Assembly: GCA_003612335.1 (NCBI GenBank)
Contig: RAYO01000014.1
Coordinates: 78,162-142,161 of the forward strand
DNA from: a bacterium 1xD42-67
Lineage (GTDB): Bacteria > Bacillota > Clostridia > Oscillospirales > Oscillospiraceae
DNA: 64,000 nt
Reading direction: 5' to 3'
Shown here piece by piece: positions 51,668 through 59,891 of this stretch (position 1 is its first letter; every line of letters starts with the position of its first letter). The translations under genes and the position numbers were made by a program. The notes below the pieces were generated by a model, which was given only the letters and a program-made list of their open reading frames with translations, had not been told where the DNA came from and searched no databases.

Positions 51668-51832
51668 CTATGCCCACACGTCGAAGCCGTACTGGGCAGG
51701 CGCGGGTACGCTGGACATCATCTCGACCATCGCAGCCGCCTGATTCTGGGCATCCTCCATGGACATCTTCATCAGGGCAAAGGTGTAATTGGTCTGGAAT
51801 TGAGCCATCTGCATCCCCATGACACCATCCAT
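51668..51832 (-). CDS. YjfB-like putative motility protein
   Basis: A 54-residue protein (MDGVMGMQMAQFQTNYTFAL, then MKMSMEDAQNQAAAMVEMM), an amphipathic Met/Gln-rich helix pair like the YjfB family that occurs with flagellar genes. Function unknown. ATG at 51832 follows GGGAGGGG. A chemoreceptor and flagellar genes lie within 10 kb, which agrees with a link to motility. Confidence 0.7.
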   Translation of the reverse strand: MDGVMGMQMAQFQTNYTFALMKMSMEDAQNQAAAMVEMMSSVPAPAQYGFDVWA

Positions 51833-51934
51833 CAACGTCCCCTCCCTTCCACGAATATTGGGTCTCGTTCCACTTGAGATATCGGCCAAAAGTTCCTTCT
51901 TGATAAGAGGGAGCCGGAGTTTTCCTCCCCGCCG

Positions 51935-52948
51935 TCACTTCAGCTGGCTCACCATGTTGCTCTCTGTATCCAGGATATAGATATGCTTCTTGTCCGTACT
52001 GAACAGATAGATCCCCACGATATTGGTGTAATGCTTATCGCCTGCGGCCCGCCGCTCGTAGATATTGAACTTGCGGCAGGGGGTGCCGTCCACTGTGACG
52101 AATCCCTCTCCGGCGTAGATCTCATACTCGTCCATAGAGGCGCCCGACAGTCCCAGCTCCTTGGGATCCATGTTCTTCAGCTGATCCATCTGCTCCGCCA
52201 AGGTGGCCAGATCCAGGGGATCCTCCACCTCGGGATATTGGAGCACTCCCTCAGGGGCGCTCACCCGCAGTGTCAGGCAGCTGGCCTCAGACCACCCGAT
52301 CACCACCTGGAAGAGGTGCCCCTCCTGGGTGGAGGTCTTGGCCAGGGTCACCGTCCCCAAGCTGTCCTCCAGCACCGGGCGCTCGTCAGAGACGATCGAT
52401 TCCTCGTCCAGCAGGGTCATGCCCTGCTCTCCTCCCAGCACCGCGTCCAGATATTTGTCCACCACAGCGGCAGGGGAGACCACATCATAGATGTAGAGGT
52501 ACTGCTCCCCCATCTCGTCGGAGCCGTCTCCCTCCTCTTCAGAGCTGTCCTCCTTTGCCTCTTCGGAGCTGTCCTCCTCAGAGCTGTCCTCGGGATCGCT
52601 GTCCTCCAGCGCCTTGGGGATCTGCTCCACCTTCTGGGCGACGAGCAGGATACACTCCCCCTCCTCCAAAATGCTGTCCAGAGCGCTGACCGAGTCCTCT
52701 CCCACTGTGTAGGTCTCCAGATCCTTGGGGATCTCCGGCTCAGCCGGATCCTTCTTGCCAAGGCCCAGCTTCGTCTTCAGTCCGCCGATGTCCAGGAAGA
52801 ACACCGCCGCTGCCGCCGCTGCGATCACCAGGACCAGGATGAGGAGGAGCAGGAGCTTTTTCTTGCCCTTCTTTTTCTTCTTGCCCTCCTGGAGCTCTTC
52901 GCCCTCCGCGGCCTCAGCAGCAGCCTGCTTTTTCTTTTTTCTTGCCAT
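51935..52948 (-). CDS. Acidic single-pass membrane protein, unknown
   Basis: A 337-residue protein: Lys-rich cytoplasmic head with KKKKKGKKK, one membrane helix (LLLLLILVLVIAAAAAAVFF, about 32-52), then an extracytoplasmic part. The latter carries a very acidic stretch with repeated EDSSEE units (about 118-142) and a folded end (YEIYAGEGFVTVDGTPCRKF). I recognise no domain. It starts 14 bases after the FtsA-like gene's stop, so the two are co-transcribed. A role at the cell envelope with that protein is inferred. Confidence 0.7.
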   Translation of the reverse strand: MARKKKKQAAAEAAEGEELQEGKKKKKGKKKLLLLLILVLVIAAAAAAVFFLDIGGLKTKLGLGKKDPAEPEIPKDLETYTVGEDSVSALDSILEEGECILLVAQKVEQIPKALEDSDPEDSSEEDSSEEAKEDSSEEEGDGSDEMGEQYLYIYDVVSPAAVVDKYLDAVLGGEQGMTLLDEESIVSDERPVLEDSLGTVTLAKTSTQEGHLFQVVIGWSEASCLTLRVSAPEGVLQYPEVEDPLDLATLAEQMDQLKNMDPKELGLSGASMDEYEIYAGEGFVTVDGTPCRKFNIYERRAAGDKHYTNIVGIYLFSTDKKHIYILDTESNMVSQLK

Positions 52949-52962
52949 GACACATCACTCCA

Positions 52963-54966
52963 TTACTTTTCCAGATAGCGGATGATCACATCATCGCCAG
53001 AGCGCAGCTCCTGGGTGAACGCACATTCCGCACCGTTGACCTGGAGCTCTACGCCCCGGTCCAGATTTTCAAAATCGATCCCCGAGTGTTCCAGCAGGTC
53101 CATCAGATAGTAGGGAGCGCCCTCCGGCTTGCCAGGCAGCTGGAGCGGCCCTCCATTGAGGGTCACCCGGATCGGCCTGCGCTGGGACTGGAGCGGAGTG
53201 GGGACGACTGCCGATATGGGTTTCGGCTCCTCCTTCGGGGCCTGACGCGGCGGCGGGACCGGAGCCGGTCTCTCTGCTGGTCTCTGCACTGGCTCTGACC
53301 GCACCAGCGGAGCCGTTTTTGGGGGAACAGACGCCGGCGGAGGTGCCGGAGGCTCCGGCTCTTCAGCAGGCACAGGGGCCCGGGCCCCGCCCTCGAAGGT
53401 GACGACCTGGTCCCCAGTCTCCAACAGGACATCCAGGTCCGACATCCGCCCGTTGACGGTGACCCCGCCGGAAAAGTCTTGGCCCAGCAGATCCTTCACA
53501 GCCCGCCGCGCATCCTCTCCCGGAACCGCCGGGGTGAATTCGATGCTGTCGCCGGCATAGACCAGGGCGGAGGGCGCGCTCTCCTGCCCGTTCAGCCTCA
53601 GGACACAGGGGGAGGCCGGCTGGCCCCGGAAGACCATCCGCCGGCCGTCTACTGTGACGCTCAGGTTCTTCCCTGTCCGGCCCAACAGGTCGGCGGAGGT
53701 ATAGCCGTTCATCATCAGCAGCTCCAGCACTGTCAGCGCTCCGCTGCGGAAGAGCTTGGCTGGCTGACCGTTGAGCATGATCCGGTAGCTGTCGCTGATC
53801 AGCCCCAGGCCGGCGGAGACCGCGATCCCCAGGGGGGTGGCCAGCTCCGGGTCGTTCAGGTCATATCCGTCAGAGAAGGCAGTCATCTCGTAGTTGTTCC
53901 CCGCCAAGGCCACCCGCCGCTGATCCATCTTCAGCGCCTCTGCCACCATCTCCCGCAAGCCCTCCAGCTTGCTGCCTCCTCCTGCCAAGAAGAGGGCAGA
54001 GGGGGGAGCGCCGTTGAGGGACACCACCCGCTGGGCGATCTCCTGGGCCAGGGCCTGGGCCGGCTGCTGGATGGCCTCCTCCACCTGGGCCCCCGGGACG
54101 CTCTGCTCCAGGCCAAGCACATCCCGATAGGTGATGGTCTCCTCCCGGAGTTGGGTCTTCATCCGCTCCGCCGTGGCGAAGGGGATCAGGTAGCGGCGCA
54201 TCAGTTCCTCGGTGATCTCGTCTCCGGCGATGGTGGCCATGGTGTACCCCACCACAGTGCCGTCCCGGCAGACCGCGATATCAGAGGTCCCCGCCCCGAT
54301 GTCGGCCAGCACCAGATTCAACAGGCGCAGGTCGGCGGGGATCGCCGCGTTCAGGGCGGCGATCGGCTCCAGGGTCAGGCTCGCCACCTCCAGGCCAGCG
54401 GCCTCGGTCACTGCGTAGAGGCTCTCTACCACCTCGCTGGGCAGGAAGGTAGCCACCACCTCCGCCTCCAGCAGGCGGCCATTGTGGCCCCGGAGCGTCG
54501 TCATGGGGTAGCGGTCCAGCTGATAGCCGGAGACGGTGTAGCCCACCAGGTAGAAGCGCCGCTGGCCCTCCCGATCCTGGCCCAGGACCCCCTCCGCAGC
54601 CGACACCGCGCCGCTCTCCAGCCGCCCGATGATGTCGTCCGTGATCTTGAGCACCTCTGGCAGCTCCAGCGCATAGGTCCCCTTCTCCGTACGCAGGGCC
54701 CGGCCGGCGGCGGCGACGCACACCCGTTCCAGTGTGCAGTCCAGCCGTTCCTCCAGGCGTTCGGTCACCCGGCGGGCCACCTTTGCGACCTGCTCGATAT
54801 CTTCGATCTGGCCGTCCAGCATGGCGCGCTTGCCGTGCTCCTCCCGCTCGATGGCCAGCACCTCCAGGCGCTCGTCCTCGATCCGCCCCACGACCCCAAT
54901 GATGCTCCTAGTGCCGATATCCAGGGCGAATATCATATCGCTGTCCTGTGTCCTTCTTTCTGCCAT
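52963..54966 (-). CDS. FtsA-like actin-fold ATPase with long C-terminal extension
   Basis: A 667-residue protein. Residues 12-390 form an FtsA/PilM-type actin fold: phosphate-1 FALDIGTRSIIGVVG, phosphate-2 LVLADIGAGTSDIAV, and adenosine loop LFLAGGGSKLEGL. The extension holds small beta modules with repeated hydrophobic strands, a Pro-rich linker (PAEEPEPPAPPPASVPP), and a last module ending RSGDDVIIRYLEK. There is no clear membrane helix at the end. ATG at 54966 follows AAGGGGTGG. It is not next to ftsZ, so it may act as a scaffold other than the canonical FtsA. Confidence 0.8.
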   Translation of the reverse strand: MAERRTQDSDMIFALDIGTRSIIGVVGRIEDERLEVLAIEREEHGKRAMLDGQIEDIEQVAKVARRVTERLEERLDCTLERVCVAAAGRALRTEKGTYALELPEVLKITDDIIGRLESGAVSAAEGVLGQDREGQRRFYLVGYTVSGYQLDRYPMTTLRGHNGRLLEAEVVATFLPSEVVESLYAVTEAAGLEVASLTLEPIAALNAAIPADLRLLNLVLADIGAGTSDIAVCRDGTVVGYTMATIAGDEITEELMRRYLIPFATAERMKTQLREETITYRDVLGLEQSVPGAQVEEAIQQPAQALAQEIAQRVVSLNGAPPSALFLAGGGSKLEGLREMVAEALKMDQRRVALAGNNYEMTAFSDGYDLNDPELATPLGIAVSAGLGLISDSYRIMLNGQPAKLFRSGALTVLELLMMNGYTSADLLGRTGKNLSVTVDGRRMVFRGQPASPCVLRLNGQESAPSALVYAGDSIEFTPAVPGEDARRAVKDLLGQDFSGGVTVNGRMSDLDVLLETGDQVVTFEGGARAPVPAEEPEPPAPPPASVPPKTAPLVRSEPVQRPAERPAPVPPPRQAPKEEPKPISAVVPTPLQSQRRPIRVTLNGGPLQLPGKPEGAPYYLMDLLEHSGIDFENLDRGVELQVNGAECAFTQELRSGDDVIIRYLEK

Positions 54967-55011
54967 CCGATCCACCCCTTGCCGCAGTTTGGTCCTCATC
55001 TTCTAACAGCG

Positions 55012-55045
55012 ATATGGCGTCCCGCTCCCGGGACGCCATATCCTT
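55012..55045 (-). terminator. Hairpin between the chemoreceptor and FtsA-like gene
   Basis: GATATGGCGTCCCG and CGGGACGCCATATC form a 14-bp stem with a CTCC loop. It probably ends the chemoreceptor transcript; the T-run is poor. Confidence 0.6.
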
Positions 55046-55067
55046 CTCCAGGTCCTGAGACCTGCGA

Positions 55068-56882
55068 TCAATACTTGCTGCTCCCGAAGGGGCTGGCGTA
55101 GTCAGAGCCGGAGGCGCTGTCCTCCTCCTCCCAGGAAGGGCTGCTCTGATAGGAGGGGGCGGGAGGGGGTGTGCTGGGACGGTAGCTGGGCCCGCTGAAC
55201 CCGCCGCTGATCTTGGAGCTCACCCGGAACTCGGCCATCAGCTGATGCATGATATTGGCCTGAGAGGACAGCTCCTCGCTGGCGGCCGCACACTCCTCGC
55301 TGGTGGCGGAGTTGGTCTGGACCACAGCGGAGATCTGGTCGATCCCCTCGGTGACCTGCATGATGGCCTGGGTCTGGCTCTCCACAGCAGTGACCACCGT
55401 GTCCATCATAGTGGTCACCTGGCCGGCGCTCTCGGTGGTCTGGGACAGTGCGTCCGTGACCTTGCTCACGGCCTCGGTGCCCGCAGTGACAGCGGAGATG
55501 GAGCCGTCGATCAGGTCCTTGGTGGCCTTGGCGGCCTCGTCGGACTTGGTGGCCAGATTGCGCACCTCGTCGGCTACCACTGCGAAGCCCTTACCGGCAG
55601 AACCAGCCCGGGCTGCCTCCACAGCAGCATTCAGCGCCAGGATATTGGTCTGGAACGCGATGTTCTCGATGGTGGCGATGATCTTGCCGATCTCCTGAGA
55701 GGAACTGGAGATGTTCTCCATAGCAGCGTTCAGCTGCTTGACATGCTCCATGCTCAGATTCAGCTGACCGCCGGCCGCATTGACGTGCTCACCAGCCTGC
55801 TCGGCAGTGGCAGAGGTCCGCTTGGCATTCTCAGAGATATCGTTGATGGTGGCGGACAGCTCCTCCACAGAGCTGGCCTGCTCGGTGGCGCCCTGGGCCA
55901 GAGCCTGGGCGCTGTTGGACACCTGCTCTGCGCCGGCGGTCACCTGATCGGCGGACTGGGAGATATTGGCGATCGTCTCGCTCATGCGCAGGACGAACTG
56001 GTTGACGCTCTGCTGGATGGGGGCCAGATCGCCGGGGAAGGTAGCAGTGAGCTCCACGTCGAAGTTGCCCTTAGCCATCTGGCCAGTGGTCTCGGAGATG
56101 TCCTTGATGACGCTGTTCAGGACCTTCTGGCTGGTGCGCAGGGCGTCACACATCTCGCCCAGCTCATTCTTGCCAGTGAACTCCACCGGCACAGACAGAT
56201 TGCCCTGACTGAAGCCCACCAGCGCCCCGCGGACCTGACTGCTGGGCTCTACGATGCTCCGGATGATCTTCGTGGCCATCAGCAACACCACGATGGTCGC
56301 CACGATCATCACCACCACGATCACTCCCAACGCGATGTTGGAGGTGAAGTTCTGGTCCTCGATGATCTTGTTCTGCTTAGCTTGGAGGTCCTGGGCCAGC
56401 TTGTCGCCAGCGCTGGCAGCCGCATCCAAGGCGGGAGTACACTCATTGACGATCATCTGAGCCGCACGATTCCGGTCGGTGAGGACGACATCAGCGATCA
56501 TCTCAGCCTCTTTCGACCATGTCTCCAGGCTCTTGACGAAATCGTTGAGCAGGGTGCGGTCCTTCAGCTCCTTGGGATAGGCGTCCTGCATCTCGCTCAT
56601 CAGGCCGTCCAGCTCGCTCAGCTTGGAGTTGACAGTAGTCAGGCCTTTCTGGTCGCCCGAGAGGGCCACGTCCCGCAGGTTGCGGGCAGCGATATTATAG
56701 TCGATCCGGCAGTCAGAGACCAACTGGTTGGTCTCCACATAGTGCTCTAAGATATCAGTGTAGGCGCTTTTCTGCATGTTCATCATGATCAACGCAGTGA
56801 CGATGATGATCACAGAGACCAGGATGGTGGTGCCAAATCCTAAGATCAGGCTCTTCTTGATAGACATGTTCTTGAAATTCAT
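55068..56882 (-). CDS. Methyl-accepting chemotaxis protein
   Basis: A 604-residue receptor. TM1 is near 13-34, then a four-helix-bundle sensor domain (35-182), TM2 near 183-204, HAMP about 205-260, and a cytoplasmic coiled coil. The conserved tip is [20 protein letters not shown] with AG (406-427). The C-terminus is Pro/Ser-rich without an NWETF-type CheR tether. It senses an unknown ligand and signals through CheA/CheW. ATG at 56882 follows AGGAGGC. A long leader with a possible small upstream gene precedes it. Confidence 0.93.
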   Translation of the reverse strand: MNFKNMSIKKSLILGFGTTILVSVIIIVTALIMMNMQKSAYTDILEHYVETNQLVSDCRIDYNIAARNLRDVALSGDQKGLTTVNSKLSELDGLMSEMQDAYPKELKDRTLLNDFVKSLETWSKEAEMIADVVLTDRNRAAQMIVNECTPALDAAASAGDKLAQDLQAKQNKIIEDQNFTSNIALGVIVVVMIVATIVVLLMATKIIRSIVEPSSQVRGALVGFSQGNLSVPVEFTGKNELGEMCDALRTSQKVLNSVIKDISETTGQMAKGNFDVELTATFPGDLAPIQQSVNQFVLRMSETIANISQSADQVTAGAEQVSNSAQALAQGATEQASSVEELSATINDISENAKRTSATAEQAGEHVNAAGGQLNLSMEHVKQLNAAMENISSSSQEIGKIIATIENIAFQTNILALNAAVEAARAGSAGKGFAVVADEVRNLATKSDEAAKATKDLIDGSISAVTAGTEAVSKVTDALSQTTESAGQVTTMMDTVVTAVESQTQAIMQVTEGIDQISAVVQTNSATSEECAAASEELSSQANIMHQLMAEFRVSSKISGGFSGPSYRPSTPPPAPSYQSSPSWEEEDSASGSDYASPFGSSKY

Positions 56883-57058
56883 ATGTAGTGCCTCCTAAAA
56901 ACATTCTCCCCGGTCTCTTCGCCGGCTCGGGGACGGATGGTGCGCTGGCTTCCCCTTTGGCCCGATCCACAGTCCAGAAGGTGGGCCGCACCCGCTCCTG
57001 GAGGGTGCGATCCGCTCTTGGGGGGGCGCTGGCTGCGCTCCAGGATCTGTATGCTCAT
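56879..57058 (-). CDS. Possible small leader ORF coupled to the chemoreceptor gene
   Basis: A 59-codon frame with ATG at 57058 and GGGGGG AGCGT upstream, ending in a TGA that overlaps the chemoreceptor's ATG (ATGA). The product is basic and rich in Pro, Gly and Ser ([20 protein letters not shown]). It resembles no known protein, and the same segment can form hairpins, so coding is doubtful. It could be a translational coupling peptide. Confidence 0.3.
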   Translation of the reverse strand: MSIQILERSQRPPKSGSHPPGAGAAHLLDCGSGQRGSQRTIRPRAGEETGENVFRRHYI

Positions 57059-57083
57059 ACGCTCCCCCCCTTCGTTCTTTGTT

Positions 57084-57112
57084 ATTATACACCAGCTTTT
57101 TTCGTAAAGCAA
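57084..57112 (-). promoter_or_regulatory. Promoter of the chemoreceptor gene
   Basis: TTGCTT (57107-57112) and TATAAT (57084-57089) on the minus strand with 17 bases between. The leader is about 195 bases. No flagellar sigma-28 motif is visible. Confidence 0.65.
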
Positions 57113-57200
57113 GCAAAAACATGGATATATGACCATTTTCCTGCATTTGGTCTGACCGTCATGGAAAACGGGCAGGATACCCGGTCCATTTGGTGCTTTT

Positions 57201-57902
57201 TTACACGATATCCCCATATTTCCCGTTCTTCACGTCACCAAATATCCTTCCGTCCACCAGTGTCACCACTCTGCGGCGCATGATGTTGACGAACTGGCTG
57301 GCATGGGTTGCCATGATGATGGTGGTGCCCCGGGTGTTCAGCTCGTTGAGCAGGTGCATGATGTCCCAGATATTGTCATCGTCCAGGTTGGCGGTCAGCT
57401 CGTCCAGAAGGAGGACCGGCGGGCTGTTGACCAGCGCTCGGGCCAGCTCCACTCTGCGGACCTCCCCGATAGACAGCTCTGCGGGATAGCATTTCTCCAC
57501 TCCGGACAGGCCCACCAGGCCCAGCGCCTTCTCTGATGCCGCCTGGCTCTTGCGCTGCATCCCTCCGGCCCTGGCCGCCATCATCAGGTTCTCCTCGATG
57601 GTGCGCTTGCGCACCAAGACAGGCTGCTGGCTGACGATCCCAAAGGTCCGGGCCAGCCGCACCTTCCAGGGGCCGAAAAAGCGGGAGATGCTCACATCGT
57701 CCACTAGGACGCTCCCCTTGTCCGGGGCGATCTCACCGCCGATCAGCTTCAGCATGGTGCTCTTCCCCGCGCCGCTGCTCCCCACCAGAAAGACGAACTC
57801 CCCCTGGGAGATGGTCGCAGAGAGCTCCCGCACCGCATATTGCTTCAATTTTTTGTCGACCTTATACAGTTTCGACACATTATCCAGGCGAATCTCCGGC
57901 AT
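57201..57902 (-). CDS. FtsE-like ABC ATPase without an adjacent FtsX
   Basis: A 233-residue ATPase: Walker A GSSGAGKST (41-49), a modified signature LSIGEVRRVELARALV, Walker B VLLLDELTANLDDDNI, then IIMATHASQF. It resembles FtsE, which signals to wall hydrolases through FtsX, but no FtsX lies nearby. ATG at 57902 follows AAGGAGCC. It is divergent from the C39-like peptidase gene. Confidence 0.82.
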   Translation of the reverse strand: MPEIRLDNVSKLYKVDKKLKQYAVRELSATISQGEFVFLVGSSGAGKSTMLKLIGGEIAPDKGSVLVDDVSISRFFGPWKVRLARTFGIVSQQPVLVRKRTIEENLMMAARAGGMQRKSQAASEKALGLVGLSGVEKCYPAELSIGEVRRVELARALVNSPPVLLLDELTANLDDDNIWDIMHLLNELNTRGTTIIMATHASQFVNIMRRRVVTLVDGRIFGDVKNGKYGDIV

Positions 57903-57972
57903 GCTCAAGGCTCCTTGCCACATCACGGCGCCCCCTCCGGACCGCAGCCGCAGAGACGCCATAAATTTATAG

Positions 57973-58001
57973 TTCAAAAATCCCGCAGTTTGTAGTATAA
58001 T
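57973..58001 (+). promoter_or_regulatory. Promoter for the C39-like peptidase gene
   Basis: TTCAAA (57973-57978) and TATAAT (57996-58001) with a 17-base spacer, 54 bases before the GTG. Confidence 0.6.
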
Positions 58002-58055
58002 CGATCTTGCAGCTCTTGACAAGAGCCTATCTCTATGATCTTCGGAGGATAGACC

Positions 58056-59012
58056 GTGAAAAAAGATAAACTGTCCCGCAGGGTGATGAGATACGCCCTC
58101 TCTGTCCTCCTGCTGGCCTCGGTCTGCGTAGGGGCTGTGGAACTGGCTGTATGCTCCTATCAGGACCCGGACTTCTACCAGCGGATCACTGCTCCCCTCC
58201 GAGAGGGCTTCCAGCAGCTGGCGGAAGCCGGACAGACGGTGTGGACCGGCTTGAGCCAGAGCGCCGTACAGGCCGCCTCCCACACCTCCGACCGCTTCCA
58301 CAGCGGTCTGGAGGCTCTGAAGGAACACTTCGCTCCTAAACCGGAGCCAGAGCCGGAGATGGATATCCAACTGGTGGATGATGTTGAGCTGGCCCCCCCT
58401 CCACGAGGCAAGGCGTCCTTCAAGGTGACCACCCTGGCTGCCCGGAACGAAGGGCAGTTCCTCACCGGAGGGGCCCAAGAGGTAGTCTATTTCGACCAGA
58501 CCACCGAGAGATGGGCGGATCAGCCCTATGGCACCGACCACATCGGCGGCTACGGCTGCGGGCCTACCGCTATGGCCATGGCGGTGTCCACCCTGACCGG
58601 CAACATCATCGATCCGGTCCAGATGGCCCAGCACTGTGTAGACAATGGATACTGGGCCAGGCGGCAGGGCTCCTATCTGTCCATCGTCCCAGGGGTGGCC
58701 CGGGACTTTGGATTGGAGTGCTCTTCTCTCCCCTTGGACGAGGCCGACGAGGACACGATCGCCCAGTACCTGGCTACCGGGCAGATACTGGTAGCCCTCA
58801 TGGGGCCGGGCCACTTCACCAACGGCGGCCACTTCATCCTTCTGCGGGGGATCACCCTGGACGGGAGCATCCTGGTGGCCGATCCGGCCAGTCCGGAGCG
58901 CAGCCTGACGACCTGGGACCTGGAGCTGATCCTGGGGGAGCTGTCCGCCAACCGGAGCAGCGGCGGGCCCCTCTGGGTGCTGGAGCAGGACCCCTTCGCG
59001 GCCGTCTCCTGA
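58056..59012 (+). CDS. Exported C39-like cysteine peptidase
   Basis: A 318-residue protein. One N-terminal hydrophobic segment (about 13-34) is a signal or anchor, followed by a helical stalk with Pro/Glu-rich PKPEPEPEPE (94-101). The peptidase_C39_2-like domain has the catalytic C168 in GGYGCGPTAMAM and H259 in TNGGHFILLRG. Such domains cut peptide or wall substrates. Start is GTG at 58056 with CGGAGG upstream. The following terminator closes a single-gene unit. Substrate unknown. Confidence 0.85.
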   Translation: MKKDKLSRRVMRYALSVLLLASVCVGAVELAVCSYQDPDFYQRITAPLREGFQQLAEAGQTVWTGLSQSAVQAASHTSDRFHSGLEALKEHFAPKPEPEPEMDIQLVDDVELAPPPRGKASFKVTTLAARNEGQFLTGGAQEVVYFDQTTERWADQPYGTDHIGGYGCGPTAMAMAVSTLTGNIIDPVQMAQHCVDNGYWARRQGSYLSIVPGVARDFGLECSSLPLDEADEDTIAQYLATGQILVALMGPGHFTNGGHFILLRGITLDGSILVADPASPERSLTTWDLELILGELSANRSSGGPLWVLEQDPFAAVS

Positions 59013-59037
59013 CGTCCCCCCGCTCTACACGATCCGA

Positions 59038-59092
59038 AACAACGATCTGACCCCGCGGCCCTAAGGCCCGGGGACAGATCGTTGTTCTTTAT
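59038..59092 (+). terminator. Terminator between the peptidase and the flagellar genes
   Basis: AACAACGATCTG and CAGATCGTTGTT bracket a GC stem (CCCCGCGGCC...), then TCTTTATTC. It can serve both convergent units. Confidence 0.8.
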
Positions 59093-59484
59093 TCTCCCTG
59101 GGCATAGAAGGAGCTGCTGCCCGCTATACGCTGATTCAGCCGGCGGTCCAGCTCCAGCACCCGCTCCAGCAGCCGGCGGACGCTGCCTGCCTGGCTGGCG
59201 TAGATGCTCTCCTCCTCTCCCTGGGGAGCGGCTCCTTTCCCCAGGTCGGCGACCCGGATCCGGTCCTCCAGAGACATGCCCTCCGTCTGAACGGCGATAG
59301 ACCGCTGCAGCTCCTCCAGTTGGAGGATGGGGTCCTGGCGCAAGGCGAGGAGCATCCGCACAGACACCTGATCGTTGCGGTCCATGGCCTCACCCATCTG
59401 ACGGCTCAGGTCCATCACCTCAGACAGACAGTTGTATTTCTTCCGCTCCAGCACCGTCAGATCCAGCCAATCTCCTTTCGTCAT
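59089..59484 (-). CDS. Small helical protein downstream of fliS, FliT-like
   Basis: A 131-residue helical protein (DLTVLERKKYNCLSEVMDLS, ASQAGSVRRLLERVLELDRR). Its position right after fliS and its size suggest a FliT/FlgN-type export chaperone, but the sequence alone does not prove it. ATG at 59484 overlaps the fliS stop (ATGA). There is no membrane segment. Confidence 0.6.
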   Translation of the reverse strand: MTKGDWLDLTVLERKKYNCLSEVMDLSRQMGEAMDRNDQVSVRMLLALRQDPILQLEELQRSIAVQTEGMSLEDRIRVADLGKGAAPQGEEESIYASQAGSVRRLLERVLELDRRLNQRIAGSSSFYAQGE

Positions 59485-59867
59485 GCCCGACGCTCCTGGC
59501 CCGCGCTGCTCTTCTCTGCGATCCGGAAGGTGTCCCGCAGGTCGGAGAGCATGGGGCGCAGCCGCTCCAGCTCCTTCTTGTTCCGGCCCACCTTGATCCG
59601 GCCCAGCTCATAGGTGAAGAAGTCATACATCCGGCTCAGGTCCTGGCTGATGGGATACTGGCGGTCCAGCGTCTCGTCCAGATAGTTGACGATATCTGTG
59701 CACCGGTCCAGTGCGCTCTCGAACAGGGGCCAATCCTCCTTATCCAAGGCGATAGATGCCAAGGTGCTGCGCTTGACCAGCTCATCGTAGAGCAGCATCA
59801 GCAGTTCTCCAGGGGTCATGGAATTGATGGACTGCTGCTTATATTGCTGATAGCCTCTTGCGTCCAT
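59481..59867 (-). CDS. fliS: Flagellar export chaperone FliS
   Basis: A 128-residue helical chaperone that binds the C-terminus of flagellin before export. The start YQQYKQQSINSMTPGELLM and DELVKRS match the family, and the helices continue to LRDTFRIAEK. It follows fliD by about 24 bases with GGAAAGGAT upstream, the usual fliD-fliS order. Confidence 0.92.
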   Translation of the reverse strand: MDARGYQQYKQQSINSMTPGELLMLLYDELVKRSTLASIALDKEDWPLFESALDRCTDIVNYLDETLDRQYPISQDLSRMYDFFTYELGRIKVGRNKKELERLRPMLSDLRDTFRIAEKSSAGQERRA

Positions 59868-59891
59868 GGGGGTTCATCCTTTCCGGCGGCC

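Noticed and set aside
56883..57080. Cyclic-di-GMP riboswitch in the chemoreceptor leader
   Set aside because: The conserved GEMM-I core blocks are absent; only generic GC hairpins are found.
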